The position numbers and the translations under genes are program-made. This document shows positions 37,681 through 48,027 of a DNA stretch of 64,000 bases, piece after piece. The DNA is taken from positions 868,001-932,000 of the forward strand of contig CAJXVW010000001.1 of the NCBI GenBank assembly GCA_913062645.1. The letters are read 5' to 3'. This DNA comes from an uncultured Mycoplasmatota bacterium. Its GTDB lineage: Bacteria; Bacillota_I; Bacilli_A; Izemoplasmatales; Izemoplasmataceae. Under the pieces are notes generated by a model. The model searched no databases and was not told the DNA's origin. It saw only the letters and a list, made by a program, of their open reading frames with translations. The stretch's first letter is position 1. Each line of letters starts with the position of its first letter.

Positions 37681-39108
37681 ATGAAAATACTTTTGGCCGG
37701 CAGCGAAGCGACGCCGTTCAGCAAGACCGGGGGTCTTGCCGACGTACTCGGATCGTTGCCCAAGGAACTCGTTCAACTCGGCATCGACGCCCGTGTCGTG
37801 CTGCCCAAACACATGTGGACCAAGGAAAAATTCAACGATTTGTTGGAACCGGTGTGTCACTTCCGCGTTCCCGTGGGACCGAAGAAGGAGTACGCCGGAG
37901 TGGAAAAGACGGTGTACGACAACGTCACGTTCTACTTCATCGACAACGAATATTACTTCGGGTACCGCAATACGCTCTACGGGCATTACGATGACGGCGA
38001 ACGCTACGGCTTTTTCAACAACGCGATCTTGATGATGCTCGAAGCGATCGATTTCTATCCCGACATCATTCATCTCAACGACTGGCAAACCGGACTGATT
38101 CCCTATTTGCTTGAGAAGAAGTATCGCTCGAACAAGAACTATCAGAACATCAAGACGATCATCACCATTCACAACATCGCCTACCAGGGCCGCTTCAGCA
38201 AGGAACTGATGCCTTATCTCGACGTCGAATACGGCAGCGAGCTGGAGTTCGATAACGTCATCAACTTCCTCAAATGCGGCATCGTCACGGCCGATTTCGT
38301 CACCACCGTCAGTCAAACCTACGCCAATGAAATTCTCCACGACTACTTCGGATACGGCATGCAGAACGTCCTGCGCTTGCGCCAGGATCGTCTCGCCGGC
38401 ATCGTCAACGGCATCGACTACGATGTCTTCAATCCGCAAGTGGATCGGAAAATCGAATACAACTACAGCTTGTACAATTATTTGAAAGGCAAACGCACCA
38501 ACAAGGCCGAACTCCGGGACTATTACAGTCTGGAAGACAACCGGCGGCCAATGATTGGCATGGTATCCCGCCTCACCGAGGCTAAGGGATTCGATCTCGT
38601 CATGGACGTCATCGAACCACTGATTGCCGATGGCGAGATTCAGTTCGTCCTGCTGGGCAGCGGCGACCAGTACATCGAAGACTGGTTCCAGGCGCTGCGC
38701 GACCGCCATCCCGACCAAGTCGGCGTCTACATCGGGTACTCCGATGAAATGGCCCGCAAAATCTATGCCGGTGTCGACATGTTCCTGATGCCGAGCCGCT
38801 TCGAACCATGCGGCCTGGCGCAACTGATCAGTCTCAAGTACGGCACCATTCCCGTCGTTCGCAAGACCGGTGGTCTGCGCGACACGATCGACATCTACAA
38901 CAAGTACACCGGTGAAGGCACCGGATTCGGTTTCGAGAACTACGACAGCGGCGACATGCTGTACGCCATCAACAACGCGCTCGAAGTCTACGGCGATCAG
39001 AAGAGCTGGAAAGAACTTGTCAAACGGGGCATGGACCAGGACTTCAGCTGGCGCACATCCGCCAAACAATACAACGAACTCTACACCAAGGTCAAGGAGG
39101 ATCTGTAA
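37681..39108 (+). CDS. glgA: Glycogen synthase GlgA
   Basis: A 475-residue GT5 glycosyltransferase that adds glucose from ADP-glucose to glycogen. The N-terminal ADP-binding KTGGLADV (near residue 15) and the C-terminal [29 protein letters not shown] region are intact. The start is ATG 37681, behind GGAGGTGG; a frame extension back to 37264 would run antisense of sense through thiT in another frame and is rejected. The stop overlaps the glgC start (TAATG). Confidence 0.97.
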   Translation: MKILLAGSEATPFSKTGGLADVLGSLPKELVQLGIDARVVLPKHMWTKEKFNDLLEPVCHFRVPVGPKKEYAGVEKTVYDNVTFYFIDNEYYFGYRNTLYGHYDDGERYGFFNNAILMMLEAIDFYPDIIHLNDWQTGLIPYLLEKKYRSNKNYQNIKTIITIHNIAYQGRFSKELMPYLDVEYGSELEFDNVINFLKCGIVTADFVTTVSQTYANEILHDYFGYGMQNVLRLRQDRLAGIVNGIDYDVFNPQVDRKIEYNYSLYNYLKGKRTNKAELRDYYSLEDNRRPMIGMVSRLTEAKGFDLVMDVIEPLIADGEIQFVLLGSGDQYIEDWFQALRDRHPDQVGVYIGYSDEMARKIYAGVDMFLMPSRFEPCGLAQLISLKYGTIPVVRKTGGLRDTIDIYNKYTGEGTGFGFENYDSGDMLYAINNALEVYGDQKSWKELVKRGMDQDFSWRTSAKQYNELYTKVKEDL

Positions 39109-40334
39109 TGGAAACATTGGCATTGATTCTCGCCGGCGGCCGCGGCAGCCGGCTTGACATCCTCACCGAAAAACGCGTCAAACCGGCGGTTCCGTTCGCC
39201 GGCAAGTTCCGGATCATCGACTACACCCTGTCCAACTGCACCAACTCGGGCATCTACAACATCGCCATCCTGACCCAGTATCTGCCCTTGTCGCTCAATG
39301 AACACATCGGTGTCGGCAAGCCTTGGGATCTCGATCGTCGCGATTCCAGTCTGACGCTGCTGCAGCCGCACAAGGAATGGTACAGCGGAACCGCTGACGC
39401 CGTCTTGCAGAACATCAACTTCATCAAACGCAAGAACCCGAAATACACGTTGATTCTGTCGGGCGACCACATCTACAAGATGGATTATCGGAAAATGATT
39501 CGGTTCCATCAGGAGAAGGGGTCGAAATGCACCATCGCCGTGCAGCCCGTGGCATGGGAAGACGCTCACCGGTTCGGGATTCTGACATCCGATGACAACA
39601 GCAAGATCACGCGTTTCGACGAGAAACCGCCGAAGCCCGAAAGCAACCTCGCATCGATGGGCATCTACGTCTTCGACACCGACGTGTTGCTCGACGCGAT
39701 CACGACCGTCGAGGATCCCAATCTCGACTTCGGCAAGCACATCATCCCGCATCTTCTCCAACAGACCGATCTGTATACCTACGTGTTCGAGGACTACTGG
39801 AAAGACGTCGGCACGTTCGATTCCTATCTGGAAGCCAACGTCGAACTGACGGCGACCGTCGACAAGATTCCCTTCGACATGTACGACCGCAACTGGCGGA
39901 TCTACACCAAAAGCGAAGAGTTGCCGTCGGTGAAGGTCGGCAGCAAGGCGATTATCAACCAGGCGCTGTTGTCCAACGGCTGCATCGTCGCCGGCACCGT
40001 CAAGCAATCCGTGCTGTCACCGGGGGTCGTCGTCCATCCCGGGGCGACGGTCATCAACTCGGTGATTCTGAACGATACCGAAATTCTTCCCGGGGCCTAC
40101 ATCGAACACGCGATCATCGACAAACGCTGCGTCATCGAAGAAAATGTGATCATCGGCGACGGGCGCGACAAGACGCCCAACAAGGACAATCCGAAGCTGA
40201 TGGCAAGCGGCATCAACGCCGTCGCGGCCAATGTCCGCGTCCCGGCCGGCACCGTCATTACCCGCAACTGCCGCATTTTCTCAACCGCCACCTTCCAAGA
40301 CAAAGTCATTGAACCCGGCAGCACGCTTCGATAA
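39108..40334 (+). CDS. glgC: Glucose-1-phosphate adenylyltransferase GlgC
   Basis: GlgC makes ADP-glucose for GlgA. The 408-residue protein has the nucleotide-binding [29 protein letters not shown] (split here at GGRGSRL and KPAVPF), [23 protein letters not shown], and a C-terminal left-handed beta-helix. AAGGAGG lies before the ATG. No GlgD-like partner, branching enzyme or phosphorylase is in the window. Confidence 0.97.
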   Translation: METLALILAGGRGSRLDILTEKRVKPAVPFAGKFRIIDYTLSNCTNSGIYNIAILTQYLPLSLNEHIGVGKPWDLDRRDSSLTLLQPHKEWYSGTADAVLQNINFIKRKNPKYTLILSGDHIYKMDYRKMIRFHQEKGSKCTIAVQPVAWEDAHRFGILTSDDNSKITRFDEKPPKPESNLASMGIYVFDTDVLLDAITTVEDPNLDFGKHIIPHLLQQTDLYTYVFEDYWKDVGTFDSYLEANVELTATVDKIPFDMYDRNWRIYTKSEELPSVKVGSKAIINQALLSNGCIVAGTVKQSVLSPGVVVHPGATVINSVILNDTEILPGAYIEHAIIDKRCVIEENVIIGDGRDKTPNKDNPKLMASGINAVAANVRVPAGTVITRNCRIFSTATFQDKVIEPGSTLR

Positions 40335-40342
40335 GCCAAAAC

Positions 40343-40370
40343 AAAAAGGCGTAATCCTACGCCTTTTTTT
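40343..40370. terminator. Bidirectional terminator between glgC and recU
   Basis: AAAAAGGCGTA-ATCC-TACGCCTTTTT followed by TT, with an A run on the other side. Confidence 0.9.
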
Positions 40371-40938
40371 GTTCGATCAGGTAGTCGACGATGTCGAGAT
40401 AGGGGACGCGTGGTGCGAATCCTTCGGCGATGAGATAGCCATGGGTCTTGATTTCTTCAAAGGAAATCGATTTACGACCGTTCTTCGCCCGATTATGATA
40501 ACCAATCAAATGCTTTGAATCCAAGAGGTAAATCGCATCCAGTTTACGAAGGTGAAGGAGAAGAAAACTGATTCCGCCATGATCGCGGACACGCGCCAGA
40601 TGTTCAATCTGATGGGCGTGAATGTTGGACAGCGGGAAGCTCGTCTTGTTCTGGGTTTCCTTGGCTTCGAAGTCGATGTAATGACCGCGGTAGATGCCGT
40701 TGTAGTCAGTCGTCGAAGGGATTTTGTAATACGCTTCCTTGATTACTGCTCCGCTGCGGGACGGGTAGTCGACCTTGACGATTTGAATCGGGATCGGCTT
40801 CTTGAAGATCATCGCGATGTCGTGTTCCCGGTAGTACGCATTGGTTTCATTGAGCATCTCTTCGAACTTCATGCCGCGATTGGCCTGGGACTCCTTTTGT
40901 CTTGTGAAGGTCTTTTTCTGATTGGGATAATTCACCAT
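40357..40938 (-). CDS. recU: Holliday junction resolvase RecU
   Basis: A 193-residue nuclease that resolves Holliday junctions in Firmicutes. The N-terminal NRGMKFEEMLNETNAYY and the catalytic Asp/Glu cluster in DYNGIYRGHYIDFEAKET are clear. ATG 40938 follows GAGGTGAG; a reading back to 41205 would cross its promoter. Normally recU pairs with a penicillin-binding protein gene (ponA); none is present here, consistent with loss of wall synthesis. It complements the unlinked ruvA and ruvB. Confidence 0.95.
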   Translation of the reverse strand: MVNYPNQKKTFTRQKESQANRGMKFEEMLNETNAYYREHDIAMIFKKPIPIQIVKVDYPSRSGAVIKEAYYKIPSTTDYNGIYRGHYIDFEAKETQNKTSFPLSNIHAHQIEHLARVRDHGGISFLLLHLRKLDAIYLLDSKHLIGYHNRAKNGRKSISFEEIKTHGYLIAEGFAPRVPYLDIVDYLIEQKKA

Positions 40939-40956
40939 CGGACTCACCTCGATAAC

Positions 40957-40965
40957 AGTATACCA
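40957..40965 (-). promoter_or_regulatory. Extended -10 promoter of recU
   Basis: The minus strand reads TGGTATACT about 18 bases ahead of the ATG. Confidence 0.45.
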
Positions 40966-41046
40966 CAATTCCCGACGATTGCGTCGCCCGCGAGATGGAA
41001 AAATATGAAAAAATGCACCACCATGAGCGGATATCGACGAGGCATG

Positions 41047-41055
41047 TGATATAAT
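41047..41055 (+). promoter_or_regulatory. Extended -10 promoter of the RNase J gene
   Basis: TGATATAAT; no good -35. It is followed by GTGAGG before the ATG at 41087. Confidence 0.5.
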
Positions 41056-41086
41056 ATGTATGACACTACGAAAGTGAGGTATCATT

Positions 41087-42766
41087 ATGTCACGCATCAA
41101 ACTGTTCGCCCTCGGCGGACTTGGCGAAAACGGCAAGAACATGTACTGTGTCGACATCGACGACACGATCTTCATCCTGGACGCCGGACTCAAGTATCCG
41201 AGCATTGAACTCTACGGCGTCGATTCGATCATTCCCGACATCTCGTATCTCGAGAAACACAAGGATCGCATTGCCGGATTGTTTTTGTCACACGGTCATG
41301 AAGACCACATCGGAGCCGCCCCGAAACTTCTGAAAACGCTCAATGTTCCCATCTACGCATCCAACTTCACGTTGGCGCTCTTGAAAGATCTCATGGAAGA
41401 CCAGGGCATCGGCCTTGACGATTACAAGTTCTACACCATCAACGCGAAGAAGACGATGACCTTCGGCAACGTCCAGGTCGATGTCTTCAACGTCACCCAC
41501 AGCATCCCCGAAAGTCTCGGGATCGCCATCCACACCAAGGACGGCACGATCGTCTACGCTCCCGATTACAACTTCGATCAGAACGTCGGCGACGCCTACA
41601 AGACCGACTTCGAGCAACTCAGCAAAATCGCCGGTCGGCGCGTACTCGCCGTCCTCACCGAATCGCTCGGTGCCGAACGGAGCGGCTACACGCACGGCAG
41701 CAGCAATCTCGACTACGCTCTCAATCAAGGCTTTGCGAACGCGCCCAAACGGATCATCGTATCCACATTCTCGACCGATCTGGTCCGCATCCAGAAGGTC
41801 ATCGACATCGGCCTTCGTTATGGTCGCGACATCGCGATCATCGGCCGCCGCACCCAACGCACCGTCGACATCGCCGTCAACCTCGGCTATCTGAAGATCC
41901 CCGACGGCAAGCTGATCAACCTGCGCTACATCGATGATAACAACAAGAATGAACTTGAAAACGCCGTGGTACTGGTCACCGGCGAACGCCACGAACCATT
42001 CCACATGATACAGCGGATGATCAAGAAACAGGACAAATTGATCCACATCGTGCCATCGGATACGCTGATCCTGATGACGCCGCCCCTGCCGGGTACCGAA
42101 CGGATCGCCGCCAAGACGATGGACATTCTCTATCGCAACGATTGCAACATCGTCAAGATCGACAAGTCGATTCTGCCGCCCTCGCACGCCAGCAGCGAAG
42201 ACGTCAAGCTGTTGCTGAACATCCTCCAGCCCAAATACGTCGTCCCGGTGATTGGCGAATACCGACATCAGTATGCGCTACGCAACATGTTGCTCGCGAT
42301 GGGGTATGACAGCGAACGTATTCTGTTGCTCGAGAACGGTCAAATCGCCGAAATCAACAACGGCAAGGTCGTCAATCTGAGCGCCAAGGTGACCGCCGGC
42401 GACCTGCTCGTCGACGGCATCATCGAGGACGATCTCAGCGATGTCGTCCTGCGCGACCGCGAAATGCTCGCCCAGGACGGTGTCGTGCTCGTCATCGCCA
42501 ACATCGATCCCAAGCAGAAGAAACTGCTGAGCGATCCCGAAGTCGTCAGTCGCGGGTTTGTCTTCATGAAAGAGAACGAAGCGTTGATTCAAGGCATCAC
42601 CGACTTGTTCCACCAAGTCAGCAAGCAGGAGCTTTCCAACAAATACATCAACTGGCGAACCTACAAGCAAAACGTCCGTGAAAAACTCGGGCGCTACCTC
42701 TACAAAGAGACCAAGCGGCAACCGATCATCATCCCTGTTTTGATCGATACGCAACTCTCTGAATGA
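41087..42766 (+). CDS. rnj: Ribonuclease J
   Basis: A 559-residue metallo-beta-lactamase/beta-CASP nuclease with 5'-3' exonuclease and endonuclease activity in RNA turnover. The zinc motif HGHEDH is at residues 69-74, with LGGLGENGKNMY at the N-terminus and a beta-CASP region (VSTFSTDLVRIQ, PSHASSEDVKLL). Both RnjA and RnjB types share these motifs, so I leave the paralogue open. It has its own promoter and terminator. Confidence 0.96.
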   Translation: MSRIKLFALGGLGENGKNMYCVDIDDTIFILDAGLKYPSIELYGVDSIIPDISYLEKHKDRIAGLFLSHGHEDHIGAAPKLLKTLNVPIYASNFTLALLKDLMEDQGIGLDDYKFYTINAKKTMTFGNVQVDVFNVTHSIPESLGIAIHTKDGTIVYAPDYNFDQNVGDAYKTDFEQLSKIAGRRVLAVLTESLGAERSGYTHGSSNLDYALNQGFANAPKRIIVSTFSTDLVRIQKVIDIGLRYGRDIAIIGRRTQRTVDIAVNLGYLKIPDGKLINLRYIDDNNKNELENAVVLVTGERHEPFHMIQRMIKKQDKLIHIVPSDTLILMTPPLPGTERIAAKTMDILYRNDCNIVKIDKSILPPSHASSEDVKLLLNILQPKYVVPVIGEYRHQYALRNMLLAMGYDSERILLLENGQIAEINNGKVVNLSAKVTAGDLLVDGIIEDDLSDVVLRDREMLAQDGVVLVIANIDPKQKKLLSDPEVVSRGFVFMKENEALIQGITDLFHQVSKQELSNKYINWRTYKQNVREKLGRYLYKETKRQPIIIPVLIDTQLSE

Positions 42767-42769
42767 ACC

Positions 42770-42796
42770 AAAAAACGGCTAGAATAGTCGTTTTTT
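42770..42796 (+). terminator. Terminator of the RNase J gene
   Basis: AAAAAACGGCTA-GAA-TAGTCGTTTTTT, 12 pairs with one GU. Confidence 0.9.
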
Positions 42797-42845
42797 GTTA
42801 TTTGAGCGTTCGCTCATATAAAATGTAAAAATACCGTAAAAAGAC

Positions 42846-42874
42846 TTTACAATTGTGTAAAATGCACCTATAAT
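42846..42874 (+). promoter_or_regulatory. Strong promoter of the nucleoside-binding lipoprotein
   Basis: TTTACA (42846-42851) and TATAAT (42869-42874) are exactly 17 bases apart. The AT-rich upstream sequence may act as an UP element, fitting a highly expressed binding protein. Confidence 0.75.
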
Positions 42875-42909
42875 AGATGTAGCAAAACAAATAATAATAG
42901 GAGGATTTC

Positions 42910-43995
42910 ATGAAAAAATTATTGCTGTTAGTTGCTTCATTGGTTCTCGTCTTCGGCCTCGCGGCATGCGGTGGCGACGAAGTCGACACATACGAAATCG
43001 CGATGATCACCGACTCCGGCGGCATCGACGATGAATCATTCAACCAAGGTACTTGGGAAGGCATCGTAGAATTTGCAGAAGAGAACGATCTCACCTACAA
43101 ATACTACAAACCGCTCGAAGTATCGGACGATGCGTATCTCGACGCCATCGAACTGGCTGTGGAAGGCGGCGCCAAAGTCGTCGTCACCCCGGGCTTCCTG
43201 TTCGAATCCAGCATCTACGTTGCCCAGACTGAATATCCGGATGTCTATTTCATCCTGATTGACGGCGAACCGCACGATGCCGGTTGGACCACTTGGGAAA
43301 CCACCGACAACACGCAGCCGATCCTGTTCAACGAACACGAATCCGGATTCCTCGCCGGCTACGCAGCCGTCATGGACGGATACCGCAACCTCGGCTTCAC
43401 CGGCGGCATGGCCGTTCCGGCCGTTGTCAAGTTCGGTATCGGCTATATCGCTGGCGCCTACTATGCCGCCCAGGAAAATGGCTACACCCTCAACTTCGGT
43501 GACTCAACCTACACCTACTTCGGCAACTTCGACGAAAGCGACACCAACAAATCCGTCGCCGCTTCGTGGTATGAGCTCGGAACCGAAATCATCTTCTCGG
43601 CCGCCGGCGGTGCCGGTAAATCGGTCATGAGCGCAGCCTCGGACGCCGAAGCCATGATGATCGGTGTTGACATCGACCAAAGCGGACAGAGCGACACCGT
43701 TCTGACCAGCGCGCTGAAAAACCTCGGCGTAGCCGTACAGCAAGCCCTGCAAGGTTATCTTGACGGCGACTTCGAAGGCGGCGCAACCATCCGCAAAGGC
43801 GTCGAAAACGACGGCGTCTCACTCCCGATGGATACATCACGCTTCACCACCTTCACCCAGGCTCAATACGACGCCATCTATGAAGATCTCGTAGACGGCA
43901 CCGTTGTCGTCCCAGTCAACTGGGCCGAACTGGTTACCTTCCTCGGTGACGACGCTTCGAACTTCACCGAAGCTACCGTTGCCCCGACTTCGTAA
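42910..43995 (+). CDS. bmpA: BMP-family ABC transporter substrate-binding lipoprotein (nucleoside)
   Basis: A 361-residue exported lipoprotein. The signal peptide MKKLLLLVASLVLVFGLAAC ends in the lipobox LAAC at C20. The mature part is a Med/PnrA-type binding domain (DDESFNQGTWEGI, NLGFTGGMAVPAV, MMIGVDIDQSGQ). Family members bind purine and pyrimidine nucleosides. AGGAGG precedes the ATG. It has its own strong promoter and a terminator before the ATPase gene, which lets the binding protein be made in excess. Confidence 0.95.
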   Translation: MKKLLLLVASLVLVFGLAACGGDEVDTYEIAMITDSGGIDDESFNQGTWEGIVEFAEENDLTYKYYKPLEVSDDAYLDAIELAVEGGAKVVVTPGFLFESSIYVAQTEYPDVYFILIDGEPHDAGWTTWETTDNTQPILFNEHESGFLAGYAAVMDGYRNLGFTGGMAVPAVVKFGIGYIAGAYYAAQENGYTLNFGDSTYTYFGNFDESDTNKSVAASWYELGTEIIFSAAGGAGKSVMSAASDAEAMMIGVDIDQSGQSDTVLTSALKNLGVAVQQALQGYLDGDFEGGATIRKGVENDGVSLPMDTSRFTTFTQAQYDAIYEDLVDGTVVVPVNWAELVTFLGDDASNFTEATVAPTS

Positions 43996-44014
43996 TCAAG
44001 CCATTTATCAAATC

Positions 44015-44039
44015 AAGGATGCTTCGGCATCCTTTTTTT
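44015..44039 (+). terminator. Terminator after the binding lipoprotein
   Basis: AAGGATGC-TTCG-GCATCCTT followed by TTTTT; a stable UUCG tetraloop. Confidence 0.9.
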
Positions 44040-44073
44040 GTTGCACCACATGGGCGTGTAAGGGTTTTTTCTC

Positions 44074-44102
44074 TTTTCAATTGAAACAGAATATGGTATC
44101 AT
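44074..44102 (+). promoter_or_regulatory. Promoter of the nucleoside ABC transporter core genes
   Basis: A weak TTTTCA (44074-44079) is 17 bases from TATCAT (44097-44102), extended by TGG. Confidence 0.5.
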
Positions 44103-44124
44103 TTTAGAAAGAGGTGAATGCGCT

Positions 44125-45651
44125 ATGGAATACATTATCGAGATGCTCAACATTACCAAAGAATTCCCCGGCATCAAGGCCAATGACGACGTCACGCTCC
44201 AGCTGAAGAAAGGCGAAATACACGCCCTTCTCGGCGAAAATGGAGCCGGCAAGTCGACGCTCATGAGCGTGCTGTTCGGACTGTACCAACCCGAACAAGG
44301 TACAATCAAGGTTCGTGGCGAAGAAGTCATCATTGCCAATCCCAACGACGCCAATGAGCTTGGCATCGGGATGGTGCACCAGCACTTCAAGCTGGTCCAT
44401 AACTTCACGGTTGCCGAGAACATCGTGCTTGGCTATGAGGACACCAAGAATGGATTCCTCGAACTCGATGCGCCAATCAAAAAAATACAGGAACTGTCCG
44501 ATCGCTACAAACTGAAAGTCGATGTCAACGCATTGATCAGCGACATCAGCGTCGGCCAGCAACAACGCGTCGAAATTCTCAAGATGCTGTACCGCAACGC
44601 CGAAATTCTCATCTTCGACGAACCGACAGCCGTCCTGACCCCGCAAGAAATCGAAGAGCTGATGAACATCATGAAAGACCTCGTCAAAGAAGGCAAGTCG
44701 ATCATCCTCATCACCCACAAGCTCAACGAGATCAAACAGGTCGCCGACCGCTGCAGCGTGCTGCGCAAAGGCAAGTACATCGGCACCGTCGACGTCGCCA
44801 CGACGTCGGTCGAAAAAATGGCCGAAATGATGGTCGGCCGCGAAGTCAGCTTCGTCGTCGACAAGGAGGAACCGAAGATCGGCGATACGGTCTTGTCGGT
44901 CCGCAACCTGACGGTGTTCAACGAACACATCCACAAGAACGTCGTCACCGACGTTTCGTTCGACGTCCGCCGCGGCGAGATCCTGTGCATCGCCGGAATC
45001 GAAGGCAATGGCCAGACGCAGCTCGTACAGGCCATCACCGGTCTGATTCAGCCGACCGAAGGACAAATCGACATTCTCGGCGAGGACATAACCCATCAGT
45101 CGATTCGTCATCGCAATCTCGCCGGCATATCGCACATCCCCGAAGACCGTCACAAACATGGTCTCGTCCTCGATTACTCGCTCGAGGAAAACCTCGTCCT
45201 ACAAACCTACTTCGAACCACGATTTCAGAAGAACGGATTTCTCCAGTTTGATGAGGTTCGCGTCAACGCCAACGAACTGATTCAAAACTTCGACATCCGC
45301 AGCGGCAAAGGCCCTGTCACGATGGCCCGCAGCATGTCGGGCGGCAACCAGCAGAAGGCGATTGTCGCGCGTGAAATCAGCCGTGACACCGATCTTCTGA
45401 TTGCCGTGCAACCGACCCGTGGTCTCGACGTCGGCGCGATTGAATACATCCACAAACAGCTGATCCTGCAGCGCGACGCCGGCAAGGCCGTGCTGCTCAT
45501 TTCCCTCGAACTCGATGAAGTCATGAACGTCTCCGACCGCATCATCGTGATGTACGAAGGCGAAAACGTCGGCGAGTTCGATCCCGCCAAGGTCACCGAA
45601 AATGAACTCGGCCTCTACATGGCCGGCTCGAAACGGAGGAAGACAGCATGA
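44125..45651 (+). CDS. nupO: Nucleoside ABC transporter ATP-binding protein (NupO type)
   Basis: A 508-residue protein with two ABC domains. The first has Walker A GENGAGKS (about residues 36-43), the signature VGQQQRVEI and Walker B LIFDEPTAVL. The second has a degenerate Walker A (GIEGNGQTQL, lacking the GKS lysine) and the signature SGGNQQKAIVAREIS, so it is probably not a full hydrolytic site, as in related sugar/nucleoside importers. The stop overlaps the permease gene (ATGA). Confidence 0.95.
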   Translation: MEYIIEMLNITKEFPGIKANDDVTLQLKKGEIHALLGENGAGKSTLMSVLFGLYQPEQGTIKVRGEEVIIANPNDANELGIGMVHQHFKLVHNFTVAENIVLGYEDTKNGFLELDAPIKKIQELSDRYKLKVDVNALISDISVGQQQRVEILKMLYRNAEILIFDEPTAVLTPQEIEELMNIMKDLVKEGKSIILITHKLNEIKQVADRCSVLRKGKYIGTVDVATTSVEKMAEMMVGREVSFVVDKEEPKIGDTVLSVRNLTVFNEHIHKNVVTDVSFDVRRGEILCIAGIEGNGQTQLVQAITGLIQPTEGQIDILGEDITHQSIRHRNLAGISHIPEDRHKHGLVLDYSLEENLVLQTYFEPRFQKNGFLQFDEVRVNANELIQNFDIRSGKGPVTMARSMSGGNQQKAIVAREISRDTDLLIAVQPTRGLDVGAIEYIHKQLILQRDAGKAVLLISLELDEVMNVSDRIIVMYEGENVGEFDPAKVTENELGLYMAGSKRRKTA

Positions 45652-46985
45652 ATGCGATTCTCAACTATGTGAAGAAGAATTACATCGGCTTCTCCGTCAG
45701 TGTGTTGCTGTTGCTGCAAGTGTTTTTGCTCCCCACGTTGCTCGGTGAGGAAGCGGCAGGCGGCATCCTGTTCTCCATTGCCGCCGTCGGCATCGGTTAC
45801 TTCGGCTACAAGGCGTATCTCTTTCGTAAGCAAAATCCCGATTTCAAAGCAGCCGAAAGCACCACGCTCGTCAATATCTTAGGCAGTGTCATCGCGATTC
45901 TGACCGGACTGTTGTTCGGCTTCGTGCTGATGCTGATCATCAATCCGAATCAGGCCATCGATGGATTCTTCACCATTCTCGAAGGCGGATTCCGCAACAT
46001 CGAGTCGCTGGGCGACATGATTTATTTCTCCGTCCCCTTGATTCTCACCGGCTTGTCCGTCGCATTTGCCTTCCGCACCGGGCTGTTCAACATCGGAGCC
46101 TCCGGACAGCTTACGATCGGGGCCTTCGTCGCCGTCTACATCGGTGTTCGATGGGGCGCGCTCGCCGACATTCATCCCCTCTTGCACTGGTTGGCGGCCA
46201 TTCTCTTCGCAACCATCGCCGGTGGTCTATGGGGAGCCATACCCGGTCTACTCAAAGCCTATCGGAACGTCAACGAGGTCGTTGCCTCGATCATGCTCAA
46301 CTACGTGGCGATGTACATCAACACCGTGCTGATCCGCAACTTCATCTACAATCCGGACTTCGCTCGCGCCCTTGACATCAAGCCCTCGGCCGCCAGTCCG
46401 ACCTTCAATCTCGATCTGCTATTCCCGGATTCATCGATCAACGCGGGGATCATCGTGGCCCTGATCGTTGTTCTCATCCTTCACATTATTCTCAACAAGA
46501 CCACGTTCGGTTATGAGCTCAAAGCAGTCGGTCTCAATCGCGACGCCGCCAAGTATGCCGGGATGAACGCCAAGCGCAACATCGTCATCTCGATGATCAT
46601 CAGCGGTGCCGTCGCCGGTCTCGCCGGAGCCTTGCTGTTTCTCGTTCAAGGTAAGCATCTGACCCCGGTGAACACCATCCTGACCGAAGGATTCACCGGC
46701 ATCGCGATCAGCCTGCTCGGCCTCAGTTCGCCGATCGGCGTGTTACTCGCCGGGCTGTTCTATGGTTCGTTGCAGCAGGGCGGTTACTTCCTGCAACTGT
46801 ATGATTACAAACCGGAAATCATCGACATCATCATTGCCGTCATCATCTATGCCAGTGCGCTCGGACTGTTCCTGCAGAAATTCGTGCTGAAGGGGCTCAA
46901 GGCTTCCGAAATGCGCGCGGCCCGACAAGGACCGGGTGATGCGACGGGAGACACGACCGAAGCGGAAGGGAGTGACGACAAATGA
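45648..46985 (+). CDS. nupP: Nucleoside ABC transporter permease (NupP type)
   Basis: A 445-residue membrane protein of the BPD_transp_2 family with roughly ten helices. Features include FRTGLFNIGASGQLTIGAF, GALLFLVQGKH and GFTGIAISLLGLSSPIGVLLAGLFYG. The N-terminal 100 residues contain two or three extra hydrophobic segments compared with NupQ. Four-base overlaps on both sides show a coupled operon. Confidence 0.95.
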   Translation: MNAILNYVKKNYIGFSVSVLLLLQVFLLPTLLGEEAAGGILFSIAAVGIGYFGYKAYLFRKQNPDFKAAESTTLVNILGSVIAILTGLLFGFVLMLIINPNQAIDGFFTILEGGFRNIESLGDMIYFSVPLILTGLSVAFAFRTGLFNIGASGQLTIGAFVAVYIGVRWGALADIHPLLHWLAAILFATIAGGLWGAIPGLLKAYRNVNEVVASIMLNYVAMYINTVLIRNFIYNPDFARALDIKPSAASPTFNLDLLFPDSSINAGIIVALIVVLILHIILNKTTFGYELKAVGLNRDAAKYAGMNAKRNIVISMIISGAVAGLAGALLFLVQGKHLTPVNTILTEGFTGIAISLLGLSSPIGVLLAGLFYGSLQQGGYFLQLYDYKPEIIDIIIAVIIYASALGLFLQKFVLKGLKASEMRAARQGPGDATGDTTEAEGSDDK

Positions 46986-47962
46986 CAGATCTGACCTTTC
47001 TTGAGATTTTGTACTTCATCATTCCGCTGATGATCGCATCCACGATCCCGTTGATGCTGGTTGCCACCGGCGCCCTCTACAGTGAGCGCAGCGGGGTCGT
47101 CAACATCGCCCTCGAAGGGATCATGCTGATGGGCGCGTTCGTTGGCGCCGTCGTCATGAAACAACTCGAACCGACCGAACTGGGCACCCAGATGATTGCG
47201 CTCGTCGGCCTCACTGTGGGCATGATCACCGGGATCGCGTTCAGTTTCCTGCACGCCTTCGCGGCGATCAACATGCGGGCCAACCAGATCATCAGCGCCA
47301 CGGCGCTGAACATGTTCGCGCCGGCGTTCGCGATCTTCATGAACCGGACGTTCAGCGAACAGGGGACGCAGCGCGTCCTGCTCGCCCGCAACTACCGCAT
47401 CGCCAGCGTCGAGTTCCTCGGTGACATTCCATTCATCGGCGACTTGTTCTTCCAGGGCGCGTATCTGTCCACCTACATCGGCATCGTGCTGTTCGTGGTG
47501 GCCGCCGTGTTCCTGTACAAGACCAAATGGGGTCTGCGCATCCGCGCCTGCGGGGAAAACCCGCACGCCGCCGACAGCCTCGGCATCAACATCTACAAGA
47601 TTCGTTACGCCGGCGTACTCGTTTCGGGCGCGCTTGCGGGGATGGGCGGCGTCATCTTCGTCCTGTCGTTCGCAACGGCGTTCAATGCCAGCGTCGCTGG
47701 CTTCGGATTCTTGGCCCTCGCCGTGCTGATCTTCGGGAACTGGAATCCCAAACGGATCATTCTCGCCGCGTCGTTCTTCGCATTGATGCGAATCATCTCC
47801 AACACGACCGCGGTGGTGCCGTTCCTGCGGGATCTCAATCTCGATCCCGAACTGTATCAGATGCTTCCCTACATCGCCACCCTCGTCGTTCTCGCCTTCG
47901 TCTCCAAAAACAGTGCCGCTCCGCGCGCTGCCGGCGAACCGTACGATCCTGGCAAACGTTAA
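46982..47962 (+). CDS. nupQ: Nucleoside ABC transporter permease (NupQ type)
   Basis: A 326-residue permease, the partner of NupP, with about nine helices. ATGALYSERSGVVNIALEGIMLMGAF and RACGENPHAADSLGINIYKIRYAGVLVSGALAG are characteristic. It ends the importer operon. Together with bmpA and the ATPase it imports nucleosides, which deoD, pdp and deoC can then break down. Confidence 0.95.
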   Translation: MTDLTFLEILYFIIPLMIASTIPLMLVATGALYSERSGVVNIALEGIMLMGAFVGAVVMKQLEPTELGTQMIALVGLTVGMITGIAFSFLHAFAAINMRANQIISATALNMFAPAFAIFMNRTFSEQGTQRVLLARNYRIASVEFLGDIPFIGDLFFQGAYLSTYIGIVLFVVAAVFLYKTKWGLRIRACGENPHAADSLGINIYKIRYAGVLVSGALAGMGGVIFVLSFATAFNASVAGFGFLALAVLIFGNWNPKRIILAASFFALMRIISNTTAVVPFLRDLNLDPELYQMLPYIATLVVLAFVSKNSAAPRAAGEPYDPGKR

Positions 47963-47968
47963 ACACAC

Positions 47969-47994
47969 AAAAAGGCAGCCTGGCTGCCTTTTTT
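47969..47994 (+). terminator. Terminator of the nucleoside importer operon
   Basis: AAAAAGGCAGC-CTG-GCTGCCTTTTT followed by T. Confidence 0.9.
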
Positions 47995-47996
47995 CA

Positions 47997-48025
47997 TTGA
48001 CAAAAAACGGAAACTACGGTATCAT
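47997..48025 (+). promoter_or_regulatory. Promoter of the DUF134-NifX operon
   Basis: A perfect TTGACA (47997-48002) is 17 bases from TATCAT (48020-48025), starting directly after the upstream terminator. Confidence 0.8.
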
Positions 48026-48027
48026 TA

